From assembly GCA_937885695.1 (NCBI GenBank), contig CALABP010000055.1, positions 40,505-104,504 on the forward strand: DNA of 64,000 nt, read 5' to 3'. This DNA is from DTU089 sp002440045. GTDB taxonomy: Bacteria > Bacillota > Clostridia > Oscillospirales > Acutalibacteraceae. The number at the start of each line of letters is the position of its first letter. The stretch's first letter is position 1. The translations under genes were made by a program, and so were the position numbers. This document shows positions 16,964-24,842 of the stretch, in pieces. The notes below the pieces were generated by a model. It was given only the letters and a program-made list of their open reading frames with translations, searched no databases and was not told the DNA's origin.

Positions 16964-17650
16964 TCAAAGATTGTAGGTTTTAAGCTCTTCGCTGACTTCG
17001 ATGCCTGTGCCCTTGAATGCGTCTGTCGGGTCGAAATCGGTTGAAAGGTGAGTTGCTATAATGCGCACGTCTTTGTAGCGCGCTTTAAGCTCTTTTGCGA
17101 TTTTCACATTCATATGCGGGCCTTTAAAGCCCTCGGGCTTTGAAAAATCGCCGAGCACACAATCCGTACCCTCAAAGCACCATGGAATGTTGTCGTTATA
17201 AACTGAGTCGCCCGTGTAGCAAAGAGTTTTGTCGCCGCATATTTTAATTGCAAGGTCGGGGACGGTGTGTTTCATATCTTTAAAAGAAAGCTTCATTGAG
17301 CCTAAAGATACATCTGCACCGTCAAAAACGTTTATAACGTTAAAATTCCTGTGCGAAAAAAGTATTTTGTACCATTCGCTTTCTTCAAAAGCCGTGTATA
17401 TGTTAAGGGTTGTGTTTGTTTCTTCAAGCGCATATCTCAACGGCAAAAGGTCGCTTGTGTGGTCATAGTGAAGATGCGAAATGAAAATACCGCCGAGATT
17501 TTTTAAATCGACTAAAGAAAGAAGCCTTGAAAGCGTGCCCGAGCCCATATCGAGCAAAAGCGAATCGCCGCCGTTTTTTACAAGATAGCCGCTTGCGGCG
17601 CCGCCCGCTTTGGGGTAGGGGCCGTATTTTCCGAGAACGGTCAGCTCCAC
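16964..17650 (-). CDS. MBL-fold metallohydrolase
   Basis: 228 residues with the metallo-beta-lactamase-fold metal motif SHLHYDHTSDLLPL (HxHxDH, about residue 59), the second His in DMKHTVPDL, the Asp in CYTGDSVY, and the last His in IIATHLS. The layout (short, no beta-CASP insertion, SGYLV and LLLDMGSGTL near the start) is like RNase Z/ElaC-related or cyclic phosphodiesterase members. GTG start at 17650 behind GGAGGG, overlapping the upstream PI-PLC gene's end by ten bases, so expression is coupled. A cyclic inositol phosphate opening step would fit the context but is speculation. Confidence 0.85.
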   Translation of the reverse strand: MELTVLGKYGPYPKAGGAASGYLVKNGGDSLLLDMGSGTLSRLLSLVDLKNLGGIFISHLHYDHTSDLLPLRYALEETNTTLNIYTAFEESEWYKILFSHRNFNVINVFDGADVSLGSMKLSFKDMKHTVPDLAIKICGDKTLCYTGDSVYNDNIPWCFEGTDCVLGDFSKPEGFKGPHMNVKIAKELKARYKDVRIIATHLSTDFDPTDAFKGTGIEVSEELKTYNL

Positions 17651-18540
17651 AAAAGACCCTCCTCAAACTCTTTTTCCTTGCCTTCTTTTACGTTGCCCTT
17701 TAAAAGGTTGAGCTTTAAAATGGCTTCGCATTTCATATAATCTTCGGTCATAAAGTCGCCTGCTATGATGTTTGCACAGCTTAAATAATACCAGTTGTCG
17801 GCAATGGCTTTCATCATATCTTTAAAATAAAGGCGCGTTTCTTTGTCAAGCTTTCTCGGCGTTGTTATGCCGACCTTTGTGCCGAGGTTCGGCGTCAGCT
17901 GAGTCTGGAACCAGAAAAGACCGTCGGTCGAATTTGACTCAAAAAAGCTTAATGCCGATTTTGCATAGTCCGCGGCATAGCTGCCGTTAAGCTTTTTATC
18001 CCACGGCAAAATTTGCTCGCAGTTTTTGCTGTAGGCGTATTCTTCGTTGTCGTTTATAAGGATATAGCGCTTTCCCGCTTTTCTTATATCGCCGATTGTT
18101 ACGTCGTTAATGTGCGTAAAGTCGCAAAAAGCGTATTTTTCGGGCTCTATATATTCGCTTAAAAGTGCGTCAACCTTTTCTTTGGGCGCGTTAAAGGTAA
18201 GCGTAACGGGACCGAATTTTTGCGGATAATATTCGCGTATATCCAAAAGGAAAATTTCCGTCGGAAAGCTGTCCATTGCTTTTCTTATATCGCTTAAAGC
18301 GTTTTCAAGCCTGTCGCCGTTTGTAACGCCGTGGGCTATGACTATGTTGCCGTTTTTGTCGGTGTTAAGTCTTAAACAAAACTGCCTTATGCCGTAAATA
18401 ATCTGTGTAAGCAAGGTGTCGTCCTGGCAACAGGCGAGCGGCGGCATTTTATAGCTGCCCGCATTGTGAGAGCCGGGAATTACAAGCTGTGTAAGCTTTA
18501 CATCGTCTTTAATATAAGACATCCAATCGGTGTATATCAT
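17641..18540 (-). CDS. Phosphatidylinositol-specific phospholipase C-like protein
   Basis: 299 residues from ATG 18540, which follows AAGGAGACGCTT; the open frame upstream has no ribosome site. A PI-PLC X-box-like domain: VIPGSHNAGSY (first catalytic His), QIIYGIRQFCLRLN, then IVIAHGVTNG (second His), FLLDIREYY and YILINDNEE. Bacterial PI-PLC cleaves phosphatidylinositol or GPI to a 1,2-cyclic inositol phosphate. There is no signal peptide, which is unusual because known bacterial PI-PLCs are secreted, so an internal lipid or a non-PI substrate is possible. First gene of a four-gene minus-strand operon under a near-perfect promoter. Confidence 0.75.
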   Translation of the reverse strand: MIYTDWMSYIKDDVKLTQLVIPGSHNAGSYKMPPLACCQDDTLLTQIIYGIRQFCLRLNTDKNGNIVIAHGVTNGDRLENALSDIRKAMDSFPTEIFLLDIREYYPQKFGPVTLTFNAPKEKVDALLSEYIEPEKYAFCDFTHINDVTIGDIRKAGKRYILINDNEEYAYSKNCEQILPWDKKLNGSYAADYAKSALSFFESNSTDGLFWFQTQLTPNLGTKVGITTPRKLDKETRLYFKDMMKAIADNWYYLSCANIIAGDFMTEDYMKCEAILKLNLLKGNVKEGKEKEFEEGLLWS

Positions 18541-18577
18541 AAGCGTCTCCTTCTGTTTGAAAATTTTTACCGAATAT

Positions 18578-18606
18578 ATTATAGTATATTGAGTTATCGG
18601 TGTCAA
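18578..18606 (-). promoter_or_regulatory. Consensus promoter of the PI-PLC-like operon
   Basis: On the minus strand TTGACA (18606-18601) and TATAAT (18583-18578) are both perfect and separated by 17 bases, about 38 bases ahead of the ATG at 18540. Confidence 0.9.
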
Positions 18607-18671
18607 CAAAATAGGGGCGGCGGCAAACGCTCACGGTTTAGAAAAAAAGGCGGTTTTATTGTGCACTTTTT

Positions 18672-18711
18672 TTAAAACAAAAACCGCCGAAGGCTTTTCC
18701 TTTCGGCGGTT
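18672..18711 (-). terminator. Terminator of the uncharacterised gene at 18731-19612
   Basis: On the minus strand a 12-bp stem (AACCGCCGAAAGG and CCTTCGGCGGTT, one bulge) runs into TTTTGTTTTAAA. Confidence 0.9.
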
Positions 18712-18730
18712 ATATATAACATTTCGAGCA

Positions 18731-19612
18731 TTACATTCCGAGCATCGACATCAAAGAGCTTTTCTTTTTTTGCTTTTTCGGTTTGTATACGGGCGGGTTT
18801 TCAAGTCTCATTCTCGCGCTTTTGCTTGAAGCAAGATATTTAATGACCTCTTCAACCGGCTCTGCCATGGTGTCGCTGAAATATGGCTTTGCGTTTTCAA
18901 GAAGCGCGGGCTCCTGTGCTATAGAGCCGAGGATTGTAACCGCAACAAGACTTTGTGTGTCGTTTGTGCCGTCTTCGTATATTTCGTTAAGCAGGTTGAA
19001 AAGCTTGCGCATTTTTACTTTGTCGTTTTCTCTTATAATATCAAGAACGACCTTGTTGCCGTGGTTTACAAAGAAATCTTCGGCAAGAAATTCGCCGTAT
19101 TCTTCAATGTTTCTTTTGTATTCATCGCGAAGCGCAGGGCAGATGTTTGAAGTGAAACGGCTGCCAAGGGTATTTGCGTCATAAGACACGGCGCCGCTTT
19201 TTGCTTTTGCCTTTGAAACGGGCGTGGGAAGCTTTTTGCCCGCCTGAAGCGCGCGTTTTGACGAGAAGGTGTTTGTGATTGTTTCGCAAAACTCGCCGCA
19301 GATGTATTTAACGTCGCTTTCTTCGTATTCGTCAAGGTCCAAAAGCGAAAGAGATGCGCGCGTCATATCGTCGTCGGGCGTGTCGCTTTCATCGGCGGTT
19401 GCGGTGAAAAGCGCTATTTTTTCGTTTTCGTATTCTATTCTTATTCTGCCTTTTTCGCCGCGATACATAATTATGCTTTTGTTGCCCGAAACAGAAACGG
19501 GCAAAGCGGGCGGCAAAACGCCTTCGGGATATTCGACCTTAAAGCCGAAGGAGGAAACCGTGCTTTCGATTTCGCTGATGATTATTTCAAGTGCGTGTTT
19601 TAATTCAAGCAT
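18731..19612 (-). CDS. Uncharacterised soluble protein
   Basis: 293 residues that I do not recognise. No signal peptide or membrane segment. The N-terminal half (1-110) is a mixed alpha/beta region rich in acidic residues (ATADESDTPDDDMTR). A basic, alanine-rich linker (KKLPTPVSKAKAKSG) joins it to a helical C-terminal half (150-270) with HEAT-like helix pairs (DIIRENDKVKMRKLFNLLNE). The tail is very basic (KPKKQKKKSS, then LMSMLGM). Ribosome site GAGG before ATG 19612. It is a single-gene unit with its own terminator, downstream of tex and the FTR-like gene. Function cannot be assigned. Confidence 0.8.
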   Translation of the reverse strand: MLELKHALEIIISEIESTVSSFGFKVEYPEGVLPPALPVSVSGNKSIIMYRGEKGRIRIEYENEKIALFTATADESDTPDDDMTRASLSLLDLDEYEESDVKYICGEFCETITNTFSSKRALQAGKKLPTPVSKAKAKSGAVSYDANTLGSRFTSNICPALRDEYKRNIEEYGEFLAEDFFVNHGNKVVLDIIRENDKVKMRKLFNLLNEIYEDGTNDTQSLVAVTILGSIAQEPALLENAKPYFSDTMAEPVEEVIKYLASSKSARMRLENPPVYKPKKQKKKSSLMSMLGM

Positions 19613-19703
19613 TTTTTTACCTCGCGATTACATTTAAATAAAATGAGCTTTGAATATCATAACATATATAAACGGTTTTGTCATTAATTTTTTTGTTAAT
19701 AAT

Positions 19704-19901
19704 TTATTTTTCTTTGTAATAAAGCATGCAGTGGCAATAGCCTTCAAAGTTTTCGTCTTTTATTTGGTCTCTGAATTCCTTGCACATACACTTGTTTTCT
19801 TCGGTGTGCGAAAGCTTGCAGGGGCAATATCCGCCAGTGCGTTCAAGACCTTCTTTAATTCTTTTTACAACCTCTTTGTCCTCGTTTAAACGTACCTTCA
19901 T
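19704..19901 (-). CDS. Small ferredoxin-thioredoxin-reductase catalytic-chain-like protein
   Basis: 65 residues with three CxC pairs: CPC (Cys26, 28), CMC (Cys38, 40) and CHC (Cys56, 58). The ferredoxin:thioredoxin reductase beta subunit uses CPC-x16-CPC-x8-CHC to hold a [4Fe-4S] cluster beside a redox disulfide. The same three-pair plan is seen here, but with shorter and longer spacings (x9 and x15) and a shorter chain. It would reduce a thioredoxin or similar partner using ferredoxin electrons. It starts three bases after the tex stop behind AAGGATG, so it is cotranscribed with tex. Function by motif only. Confidence 0.7.
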   Translation of the reverse strand: MKVRLNEDKEVVKRIKEGLERTGGYCPCKLSHTEENKCMCKEFRDQIKDENFEGYCHCMLYYKEK

Positions 19902-19904
19902 AAA

Positions 19905-22052
19905 TTACACATCCTTCATTGTAAGTGAAATTCGTTTTTTGTTGCCGTCAACCGAAAGAACCTTTACTTTTACAACGTCGCCGACCTTTAAAACCTCGGA
20001 CGGGTGTTTTATAAACCTGTTGCAAATCTGCGAAATGTGAACAAGTCCGTCCTGATGCACGCCTATATCGACAAATACGCCGAAGTCGATAACGTTTCTT
20101 ACCGTGCCCGTGAGCGTCATTCCCTCTTTAAGGTCGTTAATATCCATAACGTCCGTTCTGAGATTCGGCGCGGGCAGGTCGTCTCTTATGTCCCTGCCGG
20201 GTTTTTCAAGCTCTTTTGCAATATCCGAAAGAGTCGGCACGCCTACGCCGCAGGTTTCGGCAACGCCCGCTGCGCCTTTTTCTTTTATTGCGTCGCAAAG
20301 GCCTTTTGCGGTGCCGTTTTCAATATCGGCTTCGGTCTTTTTGAAAAGAGTCAAAAGCTTTCTTGCCGCGTCATAGCTTTCGGGGTGAACGCCTGTGTTG
20401 TCGAGCGGTTCTTCGCCGCGGGGTATTCTTAAAAATCCTGCGCACTGCGTAAAGGCTTTCGGACCTAAGCCTTTAACCTTTTTAAGCTCCGCGCGCTTTT
20501 TAAAACCGCCGTTTTCTTCGCGGTAGGCAACAATGTTTTTAGCCGTTGCCGACGTTATGCCCGAGATATATTTAAGAAGTGAAACCGAAGCCGTGTTAAG
20601 GTCCACGCCGACGGCGTTTACACAGTCCTCGACTACGTTTGAAAGCGACATGGAAAGCTCTGCTTGCGGAACGTCGTGCTGATACTGACCCACGCCGATG
20701 CTTCGCGGCTCTATTTTAACAAGCTCCGAAAGCGGGTCCTGAAGCCTTCGCGCAATCGACACGGCAGAGCGTACCGAAACGTCAAAATCGGGAAACTCCT
20801 CCGCGCCGAGCTTTGAAGCCGAATAAACCGACGCGCCCGCCTCGTTTACAACCATATAAGAAACGGGTCTTGAAGCTTTTTTGATTGTATTTGCAATAAA
20901 TATTTCCGACTCCTTGCTTGCAGTGCCGTTGCCGATTGAAATGCAGTCGATTTTGTATCTGTCAATAAGTTCAAGCACTTTTTTCTCGGACTCTTCCGTT
21001 TTTGACTGCGGCGGCGTCGGGTAAATAACGCCCGTAAACAGCACGCGACTGTTTTTGTCTACAACGGCAAGCTTGCAGCCCGTTCTGTAGGCGGGGTCAA
21101 CCGCAAGTACGGTTTTGTTTTTTATAGGCGGCTGCATTAAAAGCGGCTTGAGGTTTGAACCGAACATTTTAATTGCCTGCTCGTCGGCTTTTTCTGTAAG
21201 CGCGCTTCTGATTTCGCGCTCCAAAGAGGGGAATATAAGGCGCGAATAGCTGTCCTTTGCCGCTTCTTTGCAAAATTCCGTCTGCGAAAAGCCCTCTTTT
21301 ATAAAGAGATGATAAAGGATTCTCAACGCCTCGTTTTCGTCGATTACAAGCGAGACTTTAAGTATTCCTTCGTTTTCGCCGCGGTTCATGGCAAGTATTC
21401 GGTGGCTCGGTATTTTAGAAACAGGCTCTTTGTAGTCGTAATACATGGCGTATACGCTGTCGTCCTCTGTTTTTGAAACCGAAGAAATAAGGCCGCGCTT
21501 TTCAATAAGGTCTTTTAAAAGCCTTCGCGCCTCGGGTGAGTCCGAAATTTGCTCTGCGATTATATCCGAAGCGCCGCTTAATGCGTCCTCCGGCGTTAAA
21601 ACGCCTTTTTCTTCGTCAACATATTTAAGCGCTTCGACGTTTAAATCAAGTCCTTTTTTTGAAAAAGAAAAAATGCATTCTGCAAGCGGCTCAAGCCCTT
21701 TTTCTTTTGCGACCGAGGCGCGTGTTTTTCTTTTTTGCTTAAACGGCCTGTAAATATCTTCGACCGAGGCGAGCGTTTCGGCAATTTCGAGCGAGCGCTT
21801 GATTTCGTCCGTCATTTTTCCCTGCTCTTCAATTGAAGAAGAAACTTCTTCCTTGCGCTTTTCAAGGTTTCTTAAATATGTCAGCCTTTCAAAAATTTCG
21901 CGAAGCGTCTGGTCGTCGCAAGAGCCTGTCATTTCTTTTCTGTAGCGCGCTATAAACGGAACGGTGTTGCCGTCATCAAGAAGTGTAACTATATTTGTTA
22001 TGCGGTTTTCGCTTATTGAAAATTCGGTACACAGCTTTTTTATTATATCCAT
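19905..22052 (-). CDS. tex: Tex-like RNA-binding transcription accessory protein
   Basis: 715 residues, close to the family size. The N-terminal helical Tex domain includes NTVPFIARYRKEMTGSCDD. The YqgF-like domain follows (KTVLAVDPAYRTGCKLAVVD), then the helix-hairpin-helix pair (LLKYISGITSATAKNIVAYR and KGLGPKAFTQCAGFLRI). A C-terminal S1 RNA-binding domain (about 640-712) is MTLTGTVRNVIDFGVFVDIG, then DGLVHISQI. Tex binds RNA and the transcription machinery and affects expression of stress and toxin genes. ATG 22052 follows a GGGAG site. It is divergent from clpB, sharing the 190-base region with the CIRCE element. No unusual feature beyond the FTR-like gene in its transcript. Confidence 0.97.
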   Translation of the reverse strand: MDIIKKLCTEFSISENRITNIVTLLDDGNTVPFIARYRKEMTGSCDDQTLREIFERLTYLRNLEKRKEEVSSSIEEQGKMTDEIKRSLEIAETLASVEDIYRPFKQKRKTRASVAKEKGLEPLAECIFSFSKKGLDLNVEALKYVDEEKGVLTPEDALSGASDIIAEQISDSPEARRLLKDLIEKRGLISSVSKTEDDSVYAMYYDYKEPVSKIPSHRILAMNRGENEGILKVSLVIDENEALRILYHLFIKEGFSQTEFCKEAAKDSYSRLIFPSLEREIRSALTEKADEQAIKMFGSNLKPLLMQPPIKNKTVLAVDPAYRTGCKLAVVDKNSRVLFTGVIYPTPPQSKTEESEKKVLELIDRYKIDCISIGNGTASKESEIFIANTIKKASRPVSYMVVNEAGASVYSASKLGAEEFPDFDVSVRSAVSIARRLQDPLSELVKIEPRSIGVGQYQHDVPQAELSMSLSNVVEDCVNAVGVDLNTASVSLLKYISGITSATAKNIVAYREENGGFKKRAELKKVKGLGPKAFTQCAGFLRIPRGEEPLDNTGVHPESYDAARKLLTLFKKTEADIENGTAKGLCDAIKEKGAAGVAETCGVGVPTLSDIAKELEKPGRDIRDDLPAPNLRTDVMDINDLKEGMTLTGTVRNVIDFGVFVDIGVHQDGLVHISQICNRFIKHPSEVLKVGDVVKVKVLSVDGNKKRISLTMKDV

Positions 22053-22126
22053 TAAAATCTCCCTTTTCCTTTAACTGCATATATTTTACCATAAAACGCG
22101 CGGTTTGTCATCAGATAATTATAAAA

Positions 22127-22153
22127 TTAGCACTCTATCACACAGAGTGCTAA
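22127..22153 (+). promoter_or_regulatory. CIRCE operator (HrcA binding site)
   Basis: TTAGCACTC (22127-22135), nine bases, then GAGTGCTAA (22145-22153): an exact match to the consensus inverted repeat bound by the heat-shock repressor HrcA. It lies 89 bases before the clpB ATG, so clpB-htpG are class I heat-shock genes here. Neither hrcA nor groEL/dnaK is in the window. Confidence 0.97.
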
Positions 22154-22241
22154 CATTTACAATTTGTTCATAAACAATTCATATTCAGTATACATACACG
22201 GCGTATTATATGTTCAACAGAAAAAGAAGGGAGCAGTCTGT

Positions 22242-24827
22242 ATGAACTTTCAGAAATTTACTCAGAAAAGCGTTGAAGCCGTAAACGAGGCGCAATCAAT
22301 CGCGCGCGAGTACGGCAACCAGGAGCTTCGCGAAGAGCACGTCCTCTCTGCACTTGTTGACAGCAAAGACGGTCTTATAGGCGGGCTCATTTCAAAAATA
22401 ACAAATAATAAAGAAGCTTTTTCAAAAGAGCTTATAAATATTATATCCCGTTTCCCCAAGGTTTCGGGCGGCAATATGTATATCTCGCAAGAGCTTGAAA
22501 GCGTCCTTGACGACGCCGAAAAGCAGGCGGAGCGTATGAAGGACAGCTATGTTTCGGTTGAACACATCTTCCTTTCCATGCTCGATTCGCCCACGAAGGA
22601 TATGAAAGAGCTTTTTAAGAGCTTCGGTATTACTAAGGATAAATTCCTTTCCGCTTTAAAAGATGTCCGCGGCAACTCAAACGTAACAAACGAAAATCCC
22701 GAGGACACTTACGACGTTCTTAAAAAATACGGCAGAGACCTTGTGGAGCTTGCGCGTGAAAGAAAGCTTGACCCCGTAATCGGCAGAGACGAAGAAATCC
22801 GTAACGTTATAAGAATTCTTTCAAGAAAAACAAAAAACAACCCCTGCCTTATCGGTGAACCCGGCGTCGGCAAAACCGCAATTGCCGAGGGTCTTGCTTT
22901 GCGTATAGTTAAAGAAGACGTCCCCGAAAACCTCAAAAACAAGTCGATTTTCTCACTTGATATGGGCGCGCTTATTGCGGGCGCAAAATACAGGGGCGAG
23001 TTTGAAGAGCGTCTTAAAGCCGTTCTTAACGAAGTCCAAAAAAGCGAAGGTAAAATAATTCTTTTCATAGATGAACTTCACCTTATAGTCGGCGCGGGCA
23101 AAACCGAAGGCTCCATGGATGCCGGCAACCTTTTAAAGCCGCTTCTTGCAAGGGGCGAGCTTCACTGCATCGGCGCTACCACGCTTAACGAATACAGGCA
23201 GTATATCGAAAAAGACGCCGCGCTTGAAAGACGTTTTCAGCCCGTTCTTGTTAAAGAGCCGACGGTTGAAGACACAATAGCCATTTTGCGCGGACTTAAA
23301 GAGCGCTACGAAGTATATCACGGCGTAAAAATTCAGGATAACGCCCTTATTTCGGCGGCTGTGCTTTCAAACAGATATATTTCCGACAGATTTTTGCCCG
23401 ATAAAGCAATTGACCTTGTAGACGAGGCGTGCGCTTTGATAAAAACCGAAATGAATTCAATGCCCACAGAGCTTGATGAAATTTCGCACAAAATAATGCA
23501 GCTTGAAATAGAAGAAGCGGCTCTCGGAAAAGAGACCGACAAGCTCGCAAAAGCGCATCTTGAAGAAATCAGAAAAGAGCTTTCGGAGCTTCGCGACAAA
23601 TTTAACGAAATGAAAGCAAAGTGGGAGAATGAAAAGACCTCCATCAACCGCGTTCAGAAGATTCGTGAAAAGATTGAAAGCGTAAACGCCGAGATAGAAA
23701 AAGCTCAGAACAGCTATGACCTTAATAAGGCGGCAGAGCTTAAATACGGCAAGCTGCCTCAGCTTCAAAAAGAGCTTGAGGAATGCGAAAAGCAAAACGA
23801 CGGCGGCAACGCCACTCTTTTAAGAGACAAGGTAACGGATGACGAAATCGCAAGAATAGTCGCCCGTTGGACGGGAATCCCCGTTTCAAAGCTTGTTGAA
23901 AGCGAACGCGACAAGCTTTTGCATCTTGACAAAATACTTCACAGAAGGGTAATCGGCCAGGATGAAGCCGTAAGAAAAGTAAGCGACGCAATTCTGCGCT
24001 CAAGAGCGGGCATTCAGGATCCCAAGCGCCCCATAGGCTCTTTCCTGTTTTTGGGACCCACGGGCGTCGGCAAAACAGAGCTTGCAAAATCTCTTGCCGA
24101 AGCGCTTTTTGATGACGAACATGCGCTTATAAGAATCGATATGAGCGAGTATATGGAAAAATACAGCGTGTCGCGTCTTATCGGTGCGCCGCCCGGATAC
24201 GTCGGCTATGACGAGGGCGGTCAGCTTACAGAGGCTGTAAGAAGAAAACCCTATGCTGTAGTGCTTTTTGATGAGGTTGAAAAGGCTCACCCCGATGTGT
24301 TTAACGTGCTGTTGCAGGTGCTTGACGACGGCAGAATTACCGACAGCCAGGGCCGCACGGTGGACTTTAAGAACACCATCATAATCTTGACATCAAACCT
24401 CGGTTCGGATATAATCCTTGACGGAATTGACGAAAAGAGCGGTGAGATTACGGAAGACGCGCGCGAAAAGGTTTCGGCGCTTTTAAAGAGAAGCTTCAGA
24501 CCCGAGTTTTTAAACAGGCTTGATGAAATCATATTCTACAAACCGCTTACAAAAGAGAATGTTTTCGCCGTTTCAAAGCTTATAATAAACGACCTTAAAA
24601 AACGTCTTGAAACTAAGCAGTTAAAGCTTGAAGTAACCGAGAGCGCTTACAATTATCTTGTTGATAACGGCTTTGACCCCGTATACGGCGCAAGACCCTT
24701 AAAGAGATTTATTCAAAGCAATCTCGAAACGCTTATAGCAAGAAAAATAATCGCCGAGGACCTTGCCCCCGACACGGTAATTACCGTGGACTACGACGGC
24801 AAAGAGCTCAAGGCGACCGCAAAATAA
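22242..24827 (+). CDS. clpB: ATP-dependent disaggregase ClpB
   Basis: 861 residues, the normal ClpB length, from ATG 22242 behind GAAGGGAGC. The open frame runs further upstream through the regulatory region without homology. Order: Clp-N domain (1-145), first AAA+ with Walker A GEPGVGKT (205-212) and Walker B LFIDELH, a coiled-coil M domain (about 400-520, LRDKFNEMKAKWENEKTSIN), and a second AAA+ with GPTGVGKTE (from 605), Walker B VLFDEVE, and the D2-small tail. The M domain separates it from ClpA and ClpC. It rescues aggregated proteins with DnaK. It is the first gene of a CIRCE-controlled operon with htpG, 15 bases upstream. Confidence 0.97.
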   Translation: MNFQKFTQKSVEAVNEAQSIAREYGNQELREEHVLSALVDSKDGLIGGLISKITNNKEAFSKELINIISRFPKVSGGNMYISQELESVLDDAEKQAERMKDSYVSVEHIFLSMLDSPTKDMKELFKSFGITKDKFLSALKDVRGNSNVTNENPEDTYDVLKKYGRDLVELARERKLDPVIGRDEEIRNVIRILSRKTKNNPCLIGEPGVGKTAIAEGLALRIVKEDVPENLKNKSIFSLDMGALIAGAKYRGEFEERLKAVLNEVQKSEGKIILFIDELHLIVGAGKTEGSMDAGNLLKPLLARGELHCIGATTLNEYRQYIEKDAALERRFQPVLVKEPTVEDTIAILRGLKERYEVYHGVKIQDNALISAAVLSNRYISDRFLPDKAIDLVDEACALIKTEMNSMPTELDEISHKIMQLEIEEAALGKETDKLAKAHLEEIRKELSELRDKFNEMKAKWENEKTSINRVQKIREKIESVNAEIEKAQNSYDLNKAAELKYGKLPQLQKELEECEKQNDGGNATLLRDKVTDDEIARIVARWTGIPVSKLVESERDKLLHLDKILHRRVIGQDEAVRKVSDAILRSRAGIQDPKRPIGSFLFLGPTGVGKTELAKSLAEALFDDEHALIRIDMSEYMEKYSVSRLIGAPPGYVGYDEGGQLTEAVRRKPYAVVLFDEVEKAHPDVFNVLLQVLDDGRITDSQGRTVDFKNTIIILTSNLGSDIILDGIDEKSGEITEDAREKVSALLKRSFRPEFLNRLDEIIFYKPLTKENVFAVSKLIINDLKKRLETKQLKLEVTESAYNYLVDNGFDPVYGARPLKRFIQSNLETLIARKIIAEDLAPDTVITVDYDGKELKATAK

Positions 24828-24842
24828 ACGGAGGATTTTAAA

